From positions 620,001-684,000 of the forward strand of contig NZ_CP010976.1 in assembly GCF_000949425.1 (NCBI RefSeq): 64,000 nt of DNA, read 5' to 3'. The DNA comes from Paenibacillus sp. IHBB 10380. Its GTDB lineage: Bacteria > Bacillota > Bacilli > Paenibacillales > Paenibacillaceae. Positions 1 through 10,709 of this stretch are shown here, in pieces (positions within the stretch are counted from its first letter, which is position 1; every line of letters begins with the position of its first letter). Below the pieces are notes generated by a model. The model was not told where the DNA came from. It was given only the letters and a program-made list of their open reading frames with translations, and ran no database searches. The translations under genes were made by a program, and so were the position numbers.

Positions 1-1896
1 AATGCGGCTAATGCCAATGAACAGACTTTAATTCAAACTGCTGATAAACTAGAACTTATATTTAATCAATTTGAAGAAAGTTCATTACAAATATTTTTTG
101 ATAATGATATGCAGGATTTACTAAATCAATTATCAGGAAACAATTCTGATTATGATTTGTTTGTATTGAATGATAAAATTGAAAAGAAATTAGTGAATCT
201 AAGTAATGGTAATGAGTCTATTAAAGGTTTATTTATTGTACCTCCAGATGAAAAGCAGAGACCTTTCTCAACAGGGAGCATAAGCACGAAATTGGAGACA
301 GTTCGTAGTCAAGAATGGTATGAAAAGTTAAAAGAAAAGAATGTCTCTTCCTGGTTTCCTTCAGAAGTGTCTGAAGACGGAACAAGCTATGTAAAACTAG
401 CACGTACATTCAAAAGTATAAGAGGTAACTCTAAACCATTCGTTATCGTATTAGAGATTAAAGTGAATGTATTGATGCAACAATTAAAGAATGTTGATTT
501 GGGTGAGGGGAGTAGGTTAGAGCTCAACTCCAAAGAGGGAATCGTTGTAGCATCCAATAAAGAAGGTTTGGCAGCTACCCAAACGACATTTACTTTTATG
601 AATGGACAAGAAGAACCGTCGAATAGTCTAACAACTACTGATGAAAAAGGCAACGAAATTCTAGCGGTTTACAGCACGCTGGATAAAACAGGTTGGCAGC
701 TTATTGGCACAGTTCCTACTACTGAATTGGTGAAGGATGCTAGATCTATCTTAATCCTTACAATTTGGTCTGCCGTTGCAGTTGCTGTCATTGCCCTTTT
801 CATTGGATTGTGGTTAGTACGTATGATTGCACGTCCTTTAAGTGATTTGAAGAATTTAATGATTGAAGGTTCGAAGGGGAATCTCAAGGTTCGTTCTGGG
901 CATGTGTCTAAAGATGAAATCGGGGAGCTCTCTGGCAGCTTCAATACGATGATGGAGCAGATAACAAATCTTGTACATCAGACGAATAATACGGCTCTGG
1001 AGGTTCTTCATACTGCGGAGGAGCTATCAGATGCATCTAAGAAAACAGCTATTTCAGCCAAAGAGATCGCTGTTGCTACTGAAGAAATAGCTAACGGTGC
1101 TAGTAGCTTGGCTACAGAAGCAGAACGAGGTAATGAACTTACAGATCATATATCGCGTCAAATGGTAGTTGTTGTTGAAGCCAATGGAGATATGGGTAAG
1201 GCAGCACGTCATGTTGAAAGTTCTAGTCAGAATGGTACTAAACAATTGAGTAACTTACTTGATTCAACACATCAGACTGAAGATATGACGCGTTCATTGA
1301 TGCATAAGGTGGATGGACTCAAGGAAACGACCCTTTCGGTTAATAAAGTACTTGAAGTACTACAAAATATTACGAAGCAGACGAACATTCTTTCATTGAA
1401 TGCGACCATCGAAGCAGCACGTGCTGGAGCTGCAGGTAGAGGGTTCATGGTTGTTGCTGATGAAATTCGGCAATTAGCAGAGCAATCAAAAAATTCTATC
1501 GAGATGGTTGGCGATATTACAGATCGGATTATGATGGAGATGAATGAAACGGTTAAGGCATTATCTGATGCTTATCCTCTGTTCCAGCATCAAATGAGCG
1601 TTGTACAGGAAACCAATGAAATATTCGTATCGGTTGAGGGGCAAATGGGAGACTTTATTAAACAATTGGACTCGGTAACTCAATCTATTGATGGATTAAA
1701 CAATTCACAATCAATCTTAGCAGATGCAATGAGCAACGTAAGTGCAGTAGCAGAGGAGTCTTCGGCTACTTCAGAGGAAGTTGCATCATTAAGTAATGAA
1801 CAACAAAGTATTGGTGAGCAATTGGTTCAGTTGTCAGCCAAACTAGAGAAAGTATCCAATGAATTAAAAAGTACATTATCTTACTTCACAATGTAG
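1..1896 (+). CDS. Methyl-accepting chemotaxis protein (5' end outside window)
   Basis: Membrane chemoreceptor that senses extracellular ligands and controls the CheA kinase. The frame is open from base 1, so the first Met at 109 is internal and the true N-terminus lies upstream. Visible order: part of an extracellular Cache-like sensor region, a transmembrane helix at about 765-830 ([20 protein letters not shown]), a HAMP linker ([10 protein letters not shown]), then a long coiled-coil signalling domain. The conserved hairpin tip is present ([20 protein letters not shown], about 1411-1470). No CheR/CheB pentapeptide tether is seen at the end (STLSYFTM). It is followed directly by a strong terminator, so it is the last gene of its transcript. 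Confidence 0.93.
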   Translation, partial: NAANANEQTLIQTADKLELIFNQFEESSLQIFFDNDMQDLLNQLSGNNSDYDLFVLNDKIEKKLVNLSNGNESIKGLFIVPPDEKQRPFSTGSISTKLETVRSQEWYEKLKEKNVSSWFPSEVSEDGTSYVKLARTFKSIRGNSKPFVIVLEIKVNVLMQQLKNVDLGEGSRLELNSKEGIVVASNKEGLAATQTTFTFMNGQEEPSNSLTTTDEKGNEILAVYSTLDKTGWQLIGTVPTTELVKDARSILILTIWSAVAVAVIALFIGLWLVRMIARPLSDLKNLMIEGSKGNLKVRSGHVSKDEIGELSGSFNTMMEQITNLVHQTNNTALEVLHTAEELSDASKKTAISAKEIAVATEEIANGASSLATEAERGNELTDHISRQMVVVVEANGDMGKAARHVESSSQNGTKQLSNLLDSTHQTEDMTRSLMHKVDGLKETTLSVNKVLEVLQNITKQTNILSLNATIEAARAGAAGRGFMVVADEIRQLAEQSKNSIEMVGDITDRIMMEMNETVKALSDAYPLFQHQMSVVQETNEIFVSVEGQMGDFIKQLDSVTQSIDGLNNSQSILADAMSNVSAVAEESSATSEEVASLSNEQQSIGEQLVQLSAKLEKVSNELKSTLSYFTM

Positions 1897-1914
1897 TATG
1901 CATAAAAAGAATGT

Positions 1915-1957
1915 AAGAAGGGTCTCTTTCTATCTAAGAAAGAGACCCTTCTTTTTT
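1915..1957 (+). terminator. Rho-independent terminator after the chemoreceptor
   Basis: A long perfect stem (AAGAAGGGTCTCTTTC paired with GAAAGAGACCCTTCTT), a 7-nt loop and a T-run. Confidence 0.9.
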
Positions 1958-2055
1958 GTGTTTATTGGTGGAGATCGTGTTGGAGCTAATTCAAATCTGG
2001 TTGTGAATGGAGTGAAAGGGGCATAATGGTGGAAAAATGAAAAGAGGATGACAAG

Positions 2056-3864
2056 ATGACATTAGGACAGAAAAAACGTATATGGGTCTCTCTTATCATA
2101 TTAACGATCATTATTGTTGTTTTGATCATCCGGTTGGGATTTATACAGTTATTTATGAGAACATCACGCTTGCACGGAAGTACTTATACCCTTCAGGAAA
2201 TGTCAGTGCTTCAACGAGAACGTGGAATTATACTGGATTCCGGACGGGGACGTTTCTATGATCGGAATGGGATTTCTTTAACAGGTGAAACGATACCTAC
2301 TGCCGTGTTATTTCCAGTGAAGGGAGCAGTAAATCTGAACTTAGATGCAGAAAAATTAGAAGGTATTTCAGAGGCACTAGGTACGAATAAGCTCTCTTTT
2401 CAAAAGGTATGGGGTAATATAAGGGAACCCTTTATATGGAAAAATAAGAAAAATGAGGAAGTTATGGCTCTGAGTATCTCTCAGTCAAGGATCATAAATA
2501 ATCTGAATATTAGTGGGATAGAAGTATTACCTTATCAAATGAGATACAAGGATGTATTATCTGGAATGCAATGGCTAGGATATTTGTCTCAGGCAGAAGC
2601 AGAACTCAATAAGAAGAATATAGGATATCATCTACAGACGGGTGCTGCAGGGTTAGAGAAGACATTAGAACCTCTGCTTCATGGGATAGGCCCTACGATT
2701 GCATATTATAGCGTTGATGGTCACAATAAACCCATTCCAGATACAGGGATCAGAGTAAAGGCTCCGGATAATCCATATTATCCGTTGAAGTTTATGACTA
2801 CTATGGATAATGATCTTCAGAACAACATAGAAAAGCTCACTAGAGAATCGGGAATGGAGAAAGGTGCAGTAGTGGTACTGGATGTGAATTCAGCAGATGT
2901 TGTAGCGATGGTATCCTCTCCATTCTATAATCCTCATGATATTCATCCTGAGCGGGGCGAATGGAATAACAGAGCACTCCAAGCGACAGCTCCAGGTTCC
3001 ATCTTCAAAACAGTGATCGCTGCAGCAGCATTAGAAGCAGGTATTACCTCTGCCAGCGAGCAGTTTCATTGTTCCGGACATTATGGTAAATATGGGCTAT
3101 CTTGTTGGAGGGAAGGAGGACATGGCCATTTAAGTTTAGAACAAGGTTATGCTCAGTCTTGTAATGTAGTATTTGCTTCATTGGCAGAACGTCTGAGTGC
3201 TGAACAAATCGAAAGTACCGCTCATAGACTTGGACTGGGAATAAAGGTGGGATGGCAGGCTGAGAACTTTCTAGGAATGTCTTCTTTCAGACCTTTGGAT
3301 CATGAAGATGCCGGTGTTATATTTGATGCTTCAAACCAGAATAGGGATGGAGGGATTCGTGTTCAGACTGGAATTGGACAGCGAGATGTCCAAGTGACAC
3401 CGTTACAGGCAGCTAACTTGGTTGTTACATTACTTCATGAGGGACAGGTACAATCACCGAGAATTTTAGGGAAAATCAGTTATAATAATGGACAAACTAT
3501 GAAGAACTTAGTGCCGCATCGCTTATCCTCTTCCCAAGGGACGGGAATTAAACCTAAGACAGCTAGACTATTACTTTCGTGGATGAGGCAGGTTGTGACT
3601 GAAGGAACAGGGCAATCACTAGCTACTTCAACATGGTCGTTAGCGGGCAAATCAGGTACAGCCGAAGTGGTGTGGAAAGGACAGCCTCGTAATAACCAAT
3701 GGTTTATTGGATATGGACCTACGAATAAACCCAAATATGCCGTTGCTGTATTGTTTCAGAATGCTAGGGCGAATACAAAGAATCAAGCAACGGCTCTTTT
3801 TGGTCAAGTGATGGGCTTATTATCTTCCTCGTTAGGTACGACAGCGGATGGCGGCGATGGCTGA
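2056..3864 (+). CDS. Class B penicillin-binding protein (transpeptidase)
   Basis: Membrane-anchored peptidoglycan transpeptidase that crosslinks stem peptides outside the cell. One N-terminal signal-anchor helix (about residues 10-30, VSLIILTIIIVVLIIRLGFI) is followed by a PBP dimerisation region and the penicillin-binding domain. The three active-site motifs are visible: SxxK in PGSIFKT (about residue 314), SxN as SCN (about 368) and KSGTAE (about 532). The 602-residue length fits class B enzymes. No PASTA repeats follow, so it resembles PbpI/PBP4b or PbpA-type proteins more than SpoVD. The start is supported by AAGAGG upstream. Its last 61 bases overlap the end of the convergent exporter gene. 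Confidence 0.93.
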   Translation: MTLGQKKRIWVSLIILTIIIVVLIIRLGFIQLFMRTSRLHGSTYTLQEMSVLQRERGIILDSGRGRFYDRNGISLTGETIPTAVLFPVKGAVNLNLDAEKLEGISEALGTNKLSFQKVWGNIREPFIWKNKKNEEVMALSISQSRIINNLNISGIEVLPYQMRYKDVLSGMQWLGYLSQAEAELNKKNIGYHLQTGAAGLEKTLEPLLHGIGPTIAYYSVDGHNKPIPDTGIRVKAPDNPYYPLKFMTTMDNDLQNNIEKLTRESGMEKGAVVVLDVNSADVVAMVSSPFYNPHDIHPERGEWNNRALQATAPGSIFKTVIAAAALEAGITSASEQFHCSGHYGKYGLSCWREGGHGHLSLEQGYAQSCNVVFASLAERLSAEQIESTAHRLGLGIKVGWQAENFLGMSSFRPLDHEDAGVIFDASNQNRDGGIRVQTGIGQRDVQVTPLQAANLVVTLLHEGQVQSPRILGKISYNNGQTMKNLVPHRLSSSQGTGIKPKTARLLLSWMRQVVTEGTGQSLATSTWSLAGKSGTAEVVWKGQPRNNQWFIGYGPTNKPKYAVAVLFQNARANTKNQATALFGQVMGLLSSSLGTTADGGDG

Positions 3865-4970
3865 CTCATATCGAATGGGGAAACTTCAAATTCATCCCGT
3901 GGCAACCTAATCCAGCTTTGTAAATATCCTTGCATTAGTAACTCTTTGATTAGAATAAGCAGTATTGGTGATAGAATCAAGCCAGCTAGACCGAATAGGG
4001 ACAATGAAATGATCATAAAGGATAACATTAAGAATGCAGATGATACACCTATTGAATTTCCGGTTATTTTGGGTTCTAATAATTGACGAACAATTAATAC
4101 CACCACAAGAAGGATTGTTAGGCCGATAGCAAGGCTAGTATTACCAACGATAAACAAGTACACAATCCACGGAATCAGAATTGCAGGAACGCCTACAAGG
4201 GGTAAAATATCGAACAAGGCGCTGACAAGCGCTAAGGATAGTTCACTGCCTGTTTGTAGTATGAGTAGCCCTATATACACAATTACAAAGGTTATCATGA
4301 CCATAATAAGCTGAGCTTTTAAATAAGAACCAATAGATTTAAATACATGTGTCTTGAGGAATGTGAAGGCTGTTTTGAATGTCTTAGGCGATTTTTCTTT
4401 AGCAATGCGTTTCCATGTTTCAATCTCGATACTGAGAAAAAAGGCTAGAATAATGGCGATACCAAAATTAGCCATGAATGATGAGAATGAAGTCAGCGCA
4501 GTAATCATATAAGCAAAGAAGTTAACCATCCAACCTGTTGCAAAATCAGTTATGATGGTGAAATATTGATTCATTTTATCTGTAATATTTGGAGGGAGCA
4601 AGTCAATCTGATTATGTAGAAATCCCGTTAAATGCATGAATTCTCGTTGAATGACCATCGTATACTGCGGTAAGTTTTCTTGAACTTGTGCAACTTGTGA
4701 AATAACAACAAGCCCAGCTCCAAACAAAATACCTAGAATGATTAGCACGAACAATAGAACAGAGATGGAAGAAGCAAACGCTTTAGGGAGTCCTCTTCGG
4801 TGTAGGAAACGAGCAAATGGTTCAATGATCATAAAAATGAGAATAGATAGAAATACAGGTGCTGCTAGTTGGTATAGTTTACTGGAGACATACATGATTA
4901 ATAATACTGTAAGTACGATGAGTCCAATGTCAAAAAAAGTACGCCAATATTTTTTGTATAGAGGTAGCAT
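3804..4970 (-). CDS. AI-2E family transporter / permease
   Basis: Multi-pass inner-membrane protein of the AI-2E exporter (PerM/YtvI) superfamily. Substrates vary within the family and cannot be assigned here. Two hydrophobic helices lie at the N-terminus (DIGLIVLTVLLIMYVSSKLY and the next segment), a helical soluble stretch at about 90-150, and a cluster of helices after about 200 with the family-typical LLEPKITGNSIGVSSAFLML. The C-terminal tail is charged and proline-rich. Length 388 is slightly longer than the usual 340-370. It is monocistronic, convergent with and overlapping the penicillin-binding protein gene. An A/T-rich spacer separates it from the divergent deacetylase gene. Confidence 0.9.
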   Translation of the reverse strand: MLPLYKKYWRTFFDIGLIVLTVLLIMYVSSKLYQLAAPVFLSILIFMIIEPFARFLHRRGLPKAFASSISVLLFVLIILGILFGAGLVVISQVAQVQENLPQYTMVIQREFMHLTGFLHNQIDLLPPNITDKMNQYFTIITDFATGWMVNFFAYMITALTSFSSFMANFGIAIILAFFLSIEIETWKRIAKEKSPKTFKTAFTFLKTHVFKSIGSYLKAQLIMVMITFVIVYIGLLILQTGSELSLALVSALFDILPLVGVPAILIPWIVYLFIVGNTSLAIGLTILLVVVLIVRQLLEPKITGNSIGVSSAFLMLSFMIISLSLFGLAGLILSPILLILIKELLMQGYLQSWIRLPRDEFEVSPFDMSQPSPPSAVVPNEEDNKPIT

Positions 4971-5045
4971 AAACTAAAAACATCTCCTTATTTTAACAAT
5001 AATTTACTGAATTCTATTGTACATCATTTTCAAAAAAACGCCTAT

Positions 5046-5075
5046 TTGTTTGGCAATTATGATAAAATGTATAAT
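5046..5075 (+). promoter_or_regulatory. Probable sigma-A promoter for the polysaccharide deacetylase
   Basis: TTGTTT (5046-5051), 18-bp spacer, perfect TATAAT (5070-5075). It lies inside the longest possible reading frame of the deacetylase, which argues for the downstream start at 5139. Confidence 0.55.
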
Positions 5076-5138
5076 AGTGATTTTTTGGTCCCATTCTATA
5101 TTGTATCAAAGTCTATCAGAGGAAAATGGGGGAATGAA

Positions 5139-6551
5139 ATGCAGACTTTGCTGCTTTGGTTGTTCTATATTTCATCATTTTACGCATTCATCCCGGGTAT
5201 GATTACTCGTATTTTTGGATTTCGAGTCTTTCGAAGGGGAAAGGGAAAACGGGCGTTTGCACTTACTTTTGATGATGGACCCGACCCGCAATACACACCC
5301 CAATTATTGGATTTACTTAAACAATATCATGCTAAAGGTACTTTTTTCGTAGTAGGAAGTAATGCCGAACAGCATCCAGAACTTATTAAGCGAATGCATG
5401 ATGAAGGGCATCTCATTGGTATTCATAATTATACTCATAAGTCGAATTGGTTAATGCGTCCTAGAACTGTTCGTAATCAGATCATGAAGACAGATAAAAT
5501 AATACATGATATAACGGGTGAACGTACATCTTACTACCGACCACCGTGGGGGATTATTAATTTGTTTGACTTCTCTAAGCGAAACCAATTCAAAATTGTG
5601 TTATGGTCATCTATGTTTGGAGATTGGCGTGAGAGTACGGGGGCGGATCGCTTGGCTACACGAATGCTGAGTAAATTGAAGCCTGGGGAAGTAATGCTTT
5701 TACATGATTGTGGTTCAACAGTTGGAGCTAATGCTAATGCACCAGAACAAATGCTCATTGCTTTAGATAAGGTTCTACAAGAGGCTCAGCAGCGTGATCT
5801 GCATAGTATTCGTATTGACGACATGATTTCTGCTAAAGAGAACGCAGCTGAGAAAAAGCTTTCACGTAGTAAGCTTGCCGTGGTTAAGTTGTGGTTATTA
5901 TGGGAAATGATTTTCCATTTTGTTTTTCGTCTTCGAACAGTTACACCGCATAATCCATTTATCCACTATCGACTTCGTCCTTACCAAGGCAACAATATTA
6001 CCCTAGACAATGGGATGGTTCTACATAAAGGTGACAAAGTGATTGAGCTTCATTTTGACAATGAAAAGTTGTTTCATATTGGAATCAATTCACGTTCAAC
6101 CGTTCATTTGGCTATTAAAATGATTCGTTCAATGGAGAAAGAACTTCCTTCACTAGCACAGCAGTTAATGGACAATGATGATTTAAAGGATGCCAAGGCA
6201 TTATATGGTGTAAGTATGATTAATCGTGGACCTGAGAAGTTTGGATTTAGCATTCGTGATTTACCAGAAGGTTGGTTTGCGAAAACAACAGGTCTTTATC
6301 TAAAACTTTTAATGAGAATTATACATCCAGCAGGTCAAGATCGCTTGAATGAATCCGCAGATAAATTGGTTCCCAAAATGCTTGTTATGCCAATAGATCA
6401 ACTAAACAAATATTATGCGGTCAACGGCTCACATCGTAATCCAAATACGAAGGCAAATAAACAGGACCTTGGAGCTGAAGAAGAGCAATTACGGAGTGTA
6501 TCTTTATTAGGAGCTTCTCAAGGATTAGAAGGTACGCCACCGATTGTATAG
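5139..6551 (+). CDS. Polysaccharide deacetylase with YkoP-like C-terminal region
   Basis: NodB-type metal-dependent carbohydrate deacetylase, probably acting on cell-wall or surface polysaccharide. An N-terminal hydrophobic segment (LLLWLFYISSFYAFIPG) anchors or exports it. NodB motifs are complete: TFDDGPDP (about residues 43-50), HNYTHKS for metal binding (about 96), RPPWG (about 134), GDW and LLHD (about 188). Residues from about 260 to 470 form a second region resembling the YkoP-like domain sometimes fused to deacetylases; its function is unknown to me. The frame is open from 5046, but ATG at 5139 has GGGGGA in front and follows the promoter, so that start was chosen. Confidence 0.9.
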   Translation: MQTLLLWLFYISSFYAFIPGMITRIFGFRVFRRGKGKRAFALTFDDGPDPQYTPQLLDLLKQYHAKGTFFVVGSNAEQHPELIKRMHDEGHLIGIHNYTHKSNWLMRPRTVRNQIMKTDKIIHDITGERTSYYRPPWGIINLFDFSKRNQFKIVLWSSMFGDWRESTGADRLATRMLSKLKPGEVMLLHDCGSTVGANANAPEQMLIALDKVLQEAQQRDLHSIRIDDMISAKENAAEKKLSRSKLAVVKLWLLWEMIFHFVFRLRTVTPHNPFIHYRLRPYQGNNITLDNGMVLHKGDKVIELHFDNEKLFHIGINSRSTVHLAIKMIRSMEKELPSLAQQLMDNDDLKDAKALYGVSMINRGPEKFGFSIRDLPEGWFAKTTGLYLKLLMRIIHPAGQDRLNESADKLVPKMLVMPIDQLNKYYAVNGSHRNPNTKANKQDLGAEEEQLRSVSLLGASQGLEGTPPIV

Positions 6552-6589
6552 TATTCCTTTCAATTTAGATCGCATAATATTCAAATGAA

Positions 6590-6624
6590 AAAATCCGGAC
6601 GCTCGTATGAGTGTCCGGATTTGT
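6590..6624. terminator. Bidirectional terminator between the deacetylase gene and ilvD
   Basis: Stem AAATCCGGAC (6591-6600) with GTCCGGATTT (6613-6622) between two convergent genes. Confidence 0.8.
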
Positions 6625-6662
6625 TATAAAGATCATGTATTGATTTAGTTAATGGCAATCTA

Positions 6663-8357
6663 TTAAATCTTCAACACTCCGCCAGAACTTGCATTGGTTA
6701 CTAGTTTAGAGTAACGAGCAAGATATCCTGTTTTGACTTTAGGTTCAAAGCCTTTCCAATTTTGACGACGACGCTCAAATTCCTCATCATCAATTTCAAG
6801 CTGGATTGTACGATTGTTGAGATCTAGCTCGATGATATCTCCATCCTCTACAAAGGCAATAGGTCCGCCTTCAGCAGCTTCTGGAGAAATATGTCCGATG
6901 CTAATACCACGAGATGCGCCTGAGAAACGACCATCTGTAATCAGTCCTACTTTAGCACCCAGACCCATTCCAACAATTTGTGATGTTGGAGCAAGCATTT
7001 CTGGCATACCTGGTCCACCCTTAGGACCTTCATAGCGAATGACTACAACATGTCCTTCTACTACTTTACCATTAGCAATTCCAGCTAGAGCTTCATCTTG
7101 GGAATCGAAGCAGATTGCAGGTCCTTTATGATAGCCACCTACAGAAGCGTCGACAGCACCTACTTTAATGATGGAGCCTCCTGGTGCTAAGTTCCCGAAC
7201 AAGACGGCAAGTCCACCACGTTCAGAATGTGGTTGGTCTAATGGGTGGATAACATTGTGGTCAAGAATTTCACAACCCTCAACATTTTCGCGTAACGTCT
7301 TAGCAGAAACCGTAATACAGTCGCCATTAATTGCGCCTGGTTTCTTCAGTAGTTCATTAATAATGGCACTGACACCACCTGCATTGTGTAGATCCTCGAT
7401 GTGCCAGTCTGAAGCTGGAGCGAGTTTAGCCAAATGAGGTACGCGGTTAGCTACTTCATTAATGCGTTCGATTGGATATTCAAGACCTGCTTCATGAGCT
7501 AGGGCCAGTGTATGCAATACGGTGTTGGTTGATCCACCCATCGCCATATCTAGCGCAAATGCATTATCTAGAGCGTCCATTGTAACGATATCTCTAGGTT
7601 TGATATCTAACTTGATGAGTTCCATTAACTGCTTAGCAGATTGTCTAACGAAATCTTTGCGTTCTGGAGCTACCGCTAGGATAGTTCCATTACCAGGTAG
7701 GGCAAGTCCCAGACCTTCTGCTAGACAGTTCATAGAGTTAGCTGTGAACATTCCAGAGCAAGATCCACAAGTAGGACAACCGAACTGTTCAAGTTCTAGC
7801 AAGCCCTCATCGGATAATTTACCTACTTGGTGAGCTCCTACACCTTCAAAGACAGAGGTAAGTGAAATGGAACGACCGTTGCTGTCCTTTCCTGCTTTCA
7901 TAGGTCCACCACTGACAAATAAGGTAGGAATATTAACACGAAGGGCACCCATCATCATACCGGGGGTAATTTTGTCACAGTTCGGGATACAGACCATACC
8001 ATCGAACCAGTGTGCTGCAACTACAGTTTCTAATGAATCCGCAATGATTTCGCGGCTTGGCAAAGAGTAGCGCATACCAATGTGTCCCATAGCGATACCA
8101 TCATCTACACCGATCGTATTAAATTCAAAAGGAACACCTCCAGCTTCACGAATGGCTTCTTTGACAATTTTGCCGAATTCTTGAAGATGAACATGTCCTG
8201 GAACGATGTCGATATAAGAGTTACATACTGCAATAAAAGGTTTGCCGAAATCCTCTTCCTTTACGCCTGCTGCACGCAACAGACTACGGTGAGGAGCACG
8301 ATCGAAGCCTTTCTTAATCATATCTGAACGCATTTTTTTGGTCTTCATGTTGTTCAA
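6663..8357 (-). CDS. ilvD: Dihydroxy-acid dehydratase
   Basis: Cytosolic Fe-S enzyme that dehydrates 2,3-dihydroxy-3-methylbutanoate or -pentanoate to the 2-keto acids of valine, leucine and isoleucine synthesis. Full-length and highly conserved: [15 protein letters not shown] near the N-terminus, [12 protein letters not shown] and [18 protein letters not shown] for cluster ligands, and [20 protein letters not shown] near the end. The frame begins with TTG (8357) three bases after GGGGGG. ATG at 8348 is an alternative, and family members usually start close to MRSDMIKKG. It is monocistronic here, without the usual ilvBNC neighbours, and no T-box-like leader was recognised. Confidence 0.97.
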   Translation of the reverse strand: MNNMKTKKMRSDMIKKGFDRAPHRSLLRAAGVKEEDFGKPFIAVCNSYIDIVPGHVHLQEFGKIVKEAIREAGGVPFEFNTIGVDDGIAMGHIGMRYSLPSREIIADSLETVVAAHWFDGMVCIPNCDKITPGMMMGALRVNIPTLFVSGGPMKAGKDSNGRSISLTSVFEGVGAHQVGKLSDEGLLELEQFGCPTCGSCSGMFTANSMNCLAEGLGLALPGNGTILAVAPERKDFVRQSAKQLMELIKLDIKPRDIVTMDALDNAFALDMAMGGSTNTVLHTLALAHEAGLEYPIERINEVANRVPHLAKLAPASDWHIEDLHNAGGVSAIINELLKKPGAINGDCITVSAKTLRENVEGCEILDHNVIHPLDQPHSERGGLAVLFGNLAPGGSIIKVGAVDASVGGYHKGPAICFDSQDEALAGIANGKVVEGHVVVIRYEGPKGGPGMPEMLAPTSQIVGMGLGAKVGLITDGRFSGASRGISIGHISPEAAEGGPIAFVEDGDIIELDLNNRTIQLEIDDEEFERRRQNWKGFEPKVKTGYLARYSKLVTNASSGGVLKI

Positions 8358-8480
8358 TTTCCCCCCAAATAATTTATGGTTTCATTGCTTTAGCGCGGTT
8401 AATCGAAAGAGAAAACATGTAAAGGTTTTACATGAGTCTACCACAAACATATCATTTTTTCTAGCAAGCTATGAAAGAAT

Positions 8481-8520
8481 AAGACACCACCTTTCCATTG
8501 AATAGGAGAGGTGGTGTCTT
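8481..8520 (-). terminator. Hairpin after the acyltransferase gene
   Basis: Perfect 12-bp stem AAGACACCACCT / AGGTGGTGTCTT with a 16-nt loop. The U-tract on the minus strand is weak (ATTCTTTC). Confidence 0.6.
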
Positions 8521-8624
8521 ATGTTTGTTAATGCACATACTACCAGAATTATGATTGTTTTTGACACCCTGGAGGGTTACTGTTTAATACAATTCTTTAA
8601 AGAAGTGTACAGAATCCAATGTTA

Positions 8625-9656
8625 TCATGATCGATTAAAGCCTCGACGTTCCAAGGAACTGACCCAATGGATTGAGGGTTCTATGATTGGGTGTGCTACA
8701 AAGCGTACTGCGGGTTGTGCCAATAGAATGGTTAGTATGACAGCACTTAGTATTAGGACTACTGCATCCAAAGGCCGTTGGATATGTTGATATAACCCAG
8801 ATGAATAAGCTAGACGAATAATAAAGCCATGTAATAGGAACACGTATAGTGTCCGCCGACCTAATTCAGTTATGCGACTAGCATACATAGGGACCCAAGC
8901 GAGAAATGCAGCTGCCGAGATGAATTGCAAGAGATATAGAGCTATACGAAAGACACCAGAAAACCATCCATAAGATTCTAATTGCATATAAGTCATGCTT
9001 CCAAATAGCCAACCTTCGGGTAGATTCAATCCCCATAATCCTAGAATAACAAAGATACCCATAGATACGAATGCAGCGCCAAGTCTTTTTTCAAAAGTGA
9101 AAAAGTTCAAAAATTTCTCGAAATTAAGGTAGTGTCCGATTAAAAAGAATGGTAAATAAACAAAGGTCCGACTTACACTGAGCCACACGCCATCAAGTTG
9201 TAGGTATCCCACCATTACGCCCAAAATCAGAGAAATTATGATCTGATGAATAGGTGATAATTTATACATAGCTAGAGTTAACAAACGCCAAAAGAAGTGG
9301 CTAACCAGAAACCATAGCAATAGATAAGGGGCGAAGAAGGAGTGAGTAATAGATCCCATATGAAAGATAGTAATATCCAATAAAGAATAGAGGGACTGAA
9401 AAATAACATATTGTATACATATTTGAATTAATATTTCTCGTCCAATCGTACCATGTAGCTTAGCTTTAGAGAAATATCCTGTAACCAGTACAAATAGGGG
9501 CATATGAAAAGTGAGAATCCACAAGAATAGTTGATGTACCCCAGTCATTTCTTTAATTAAAGGTTCAATGGCATTGCCAACAAAAACAGTTACAATAAGT
9601 AGGAAACGTAAATTGAGAAAATAGGTTTCTCCCCGTTTTTCAAGAGTATTATCCAT
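8625..9656 (-). CDS. Membrane acyltransferase (acyltransferase-3 / fucose 4-O-acetylase-like)
   Basis: Polytopic membrane protein expected to transfer an acyl group to a sugar or cell-surface glycan. About ten hydrophobic segments span the sequence. N-terminal features typical of this superfamily are present: a conserved Arg in the first helix (YFLNLRFLLIVTVFVGNAIEPL) and HMPLFVLVTGYFSK, which carries the catalytic-type His-Met-Pro-Leu. The start at 9656 was chosen because GGAGGA lies seven bases upstream; a longer frame from 9683 lacks a site. The 343 residues are standard for the family. It is divergent from the HAD gene and shares with it a region holding an Fnr-like palindrome. Confidence 0.85.
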   Translation of the reverse strand: MDNTLEKRGETYFLNLRFLLIVTVFVGNAIEPLIKEMTGVHQLFLWILTFHMPLFVLVTGYFSKAKLHGTIGREILIQICIQYVIFQSLYSLLDITIFHMGSITHSFFAPYLLLWFLVSHFFWRLLTLAMYKLSPIHQIIISLILGVMVGYLQLDGVWLSVSRTFVYLPFFLIGHYLNFEKFLNFFTFEKRLGAAFVSMGIFVILGLWGLNLPEGWLFGSMTYMQLESYGWFSGVFRIALYLLQFISAAAFLAWVPMYASRITELGRRTLYVFLLHGFIIRLAYSSGLYQHIQRPLDAVVLILSAVILTILLAQPAVRFVAHPIIEPSIHWVSSLERRGFNRS

Positions 9657-9756
9657 TGTAATTTCCTCCAGTAGCCTATCCAAAGGCGCTAATTCTCTAG
9701 AATGCTTCTCTTTATTTATCTACAATTTTAAATTACTATGCTTAACCGTTTTTAAT

Positions 9757-9772
9757 TGTGATTTATATCACG
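9757..9772. promoter_or_regulatory. Candidate Fnr/Crp-type operator
   Basis: TGTGATTTATATCACG matches the TGTGA-N6-TCACA palindrome except for the last base. It lies between the divergent acyltransferase and HAD-sirtuin genes. The other bases of this 247-bp spacer hold no recognisable gene. Confidence 0.45.
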
Positions 9773-9903
9773 AATGTAAGCGGTGTCACTTCAATTAGTT
9801 GTGTCTATCTATTGAATAGATTGAATACCACATACATTGACAATTTTTAACTGTCGTTCAACAATGGAATTAAATCAACGAAAGATAGTCTAAAGAGGTA
9901 AAA

Positions 9904-10686
9904 ATGGAAGGGGGGACTGGATTGCCAATACTTCATGCAGGAATTCATCGAGTGTCTTGCGAAGGCATATTATTTGATAAAGACGGTACGTTGTTCGATT
10001 TTATGACTTTGTGGGGAGGTTGGGCAGATTCTGTATTGCAAAGAATGGAAGAAAAACTTACGCTAATCGGAGCTGAATACACAGGGGATAAACAATTCAT
10101 ACTTGGGACTGTACATAATGAGACAGGAAAGCTGTATAATTATGATACGAAAGGCCCTCTTGCTATGGCGACTACAGAGGAGACCATTGGGATATTAGCT
10201 TGGCAATTATACCACGCAGGAGTTCCATGGAATGAAGCTACTATGGAGGCATCGTATATTTGTAAAAGCGCTATGGAAGATGTTAAACAACGGAAACCAG
10301 CCCATCCCATGCCGGGATTACTAAATTTTTTGCTTCATTGCCGTGATTCCTCTTTGAAAATAGGGGTGGTCACATCTGATGACACTTCTTCTGCTATTGA
10401 GCAACTTCAATGGATTGGCTTGAAAGATTTCTTTCAAGTCATCATTGGCCGCGATCAAGTGAGCCAGAGTAAGCCGCATCCTGAAATGGTGGAGAAGGCA
10501 GGGATAATTCTTGGACTTCGACCAGAGCAAATGGTTCTTATTGGGGACAGTAACGGAGATATGCAGATGGCGAAGAACGCAGGGATAAGCTTGGCAATTG
10601 GGATTACTAATAGGAGCGACGGAGAAGATTACTTGCTTGATGCTGATGTGCTCATTACTAGCTATGATGAATTACAACTGAAATGA
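9904..10686 (+). CDS. HAD-superfamily hydrolase (phosphoglycolate phosphatase-like)
   Basis: Cytosolic HAD-type phosphatase; the substrate cannot be deduced. All four HAD motifs are visible: DKDGT (motif I, nucleophile Asp, about residues 25-29), VTSDD (motif II), K in SKPHPEMV (motif III) and GDSNGDMQMAKNAG (motif IV). A helical cap lies between motifs I and II. ATG 9904 has AAGAGG four bases upstream. TTG at 9922 with GGGGGG in front is an equally plausible start and would remove six residues. The stop overlaps the frame of the following sirtuin gene, so the two are co-transcribed. Confidence 0.9.
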   Translation: MEGGTGLPILHAGIHRVSCEGILFDKDGTLFDFMTLWGGWADSVLQRMEEKLTLIGAEYTGDKQFILGTVHNETGKLYNYDTKGPLAMATTEETIGILAWQLYHAGVPWNEATMEASYICKSAMEDVKQRKPAHPMPGLLNFLLHCRDSSLKIGVVTSDDTSSAIEQLQWIGLKDFFQVIIGRDQVSQSKPHPEMVEKAGIILGLRPEQMVLIGDSNGDMQMAKNAGISLAIGITNRSDGEDYLLDADVLITSYDELQLK

Positions 10687-10709
10687 TAAATGTGGAGGTA
10701 AATATAGAA

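Noticed and set aside
8358..8480. T-box leader before ilvD
   Set aside because: No T-box sequence, specifier loop or terminator pair was found in the short upstream region.
8521..8790. Plus-strand 89-residue protein opposite the acyltransferase end
   Set aside because: No ribosome site and most of it is antisense to a well-supported gene.
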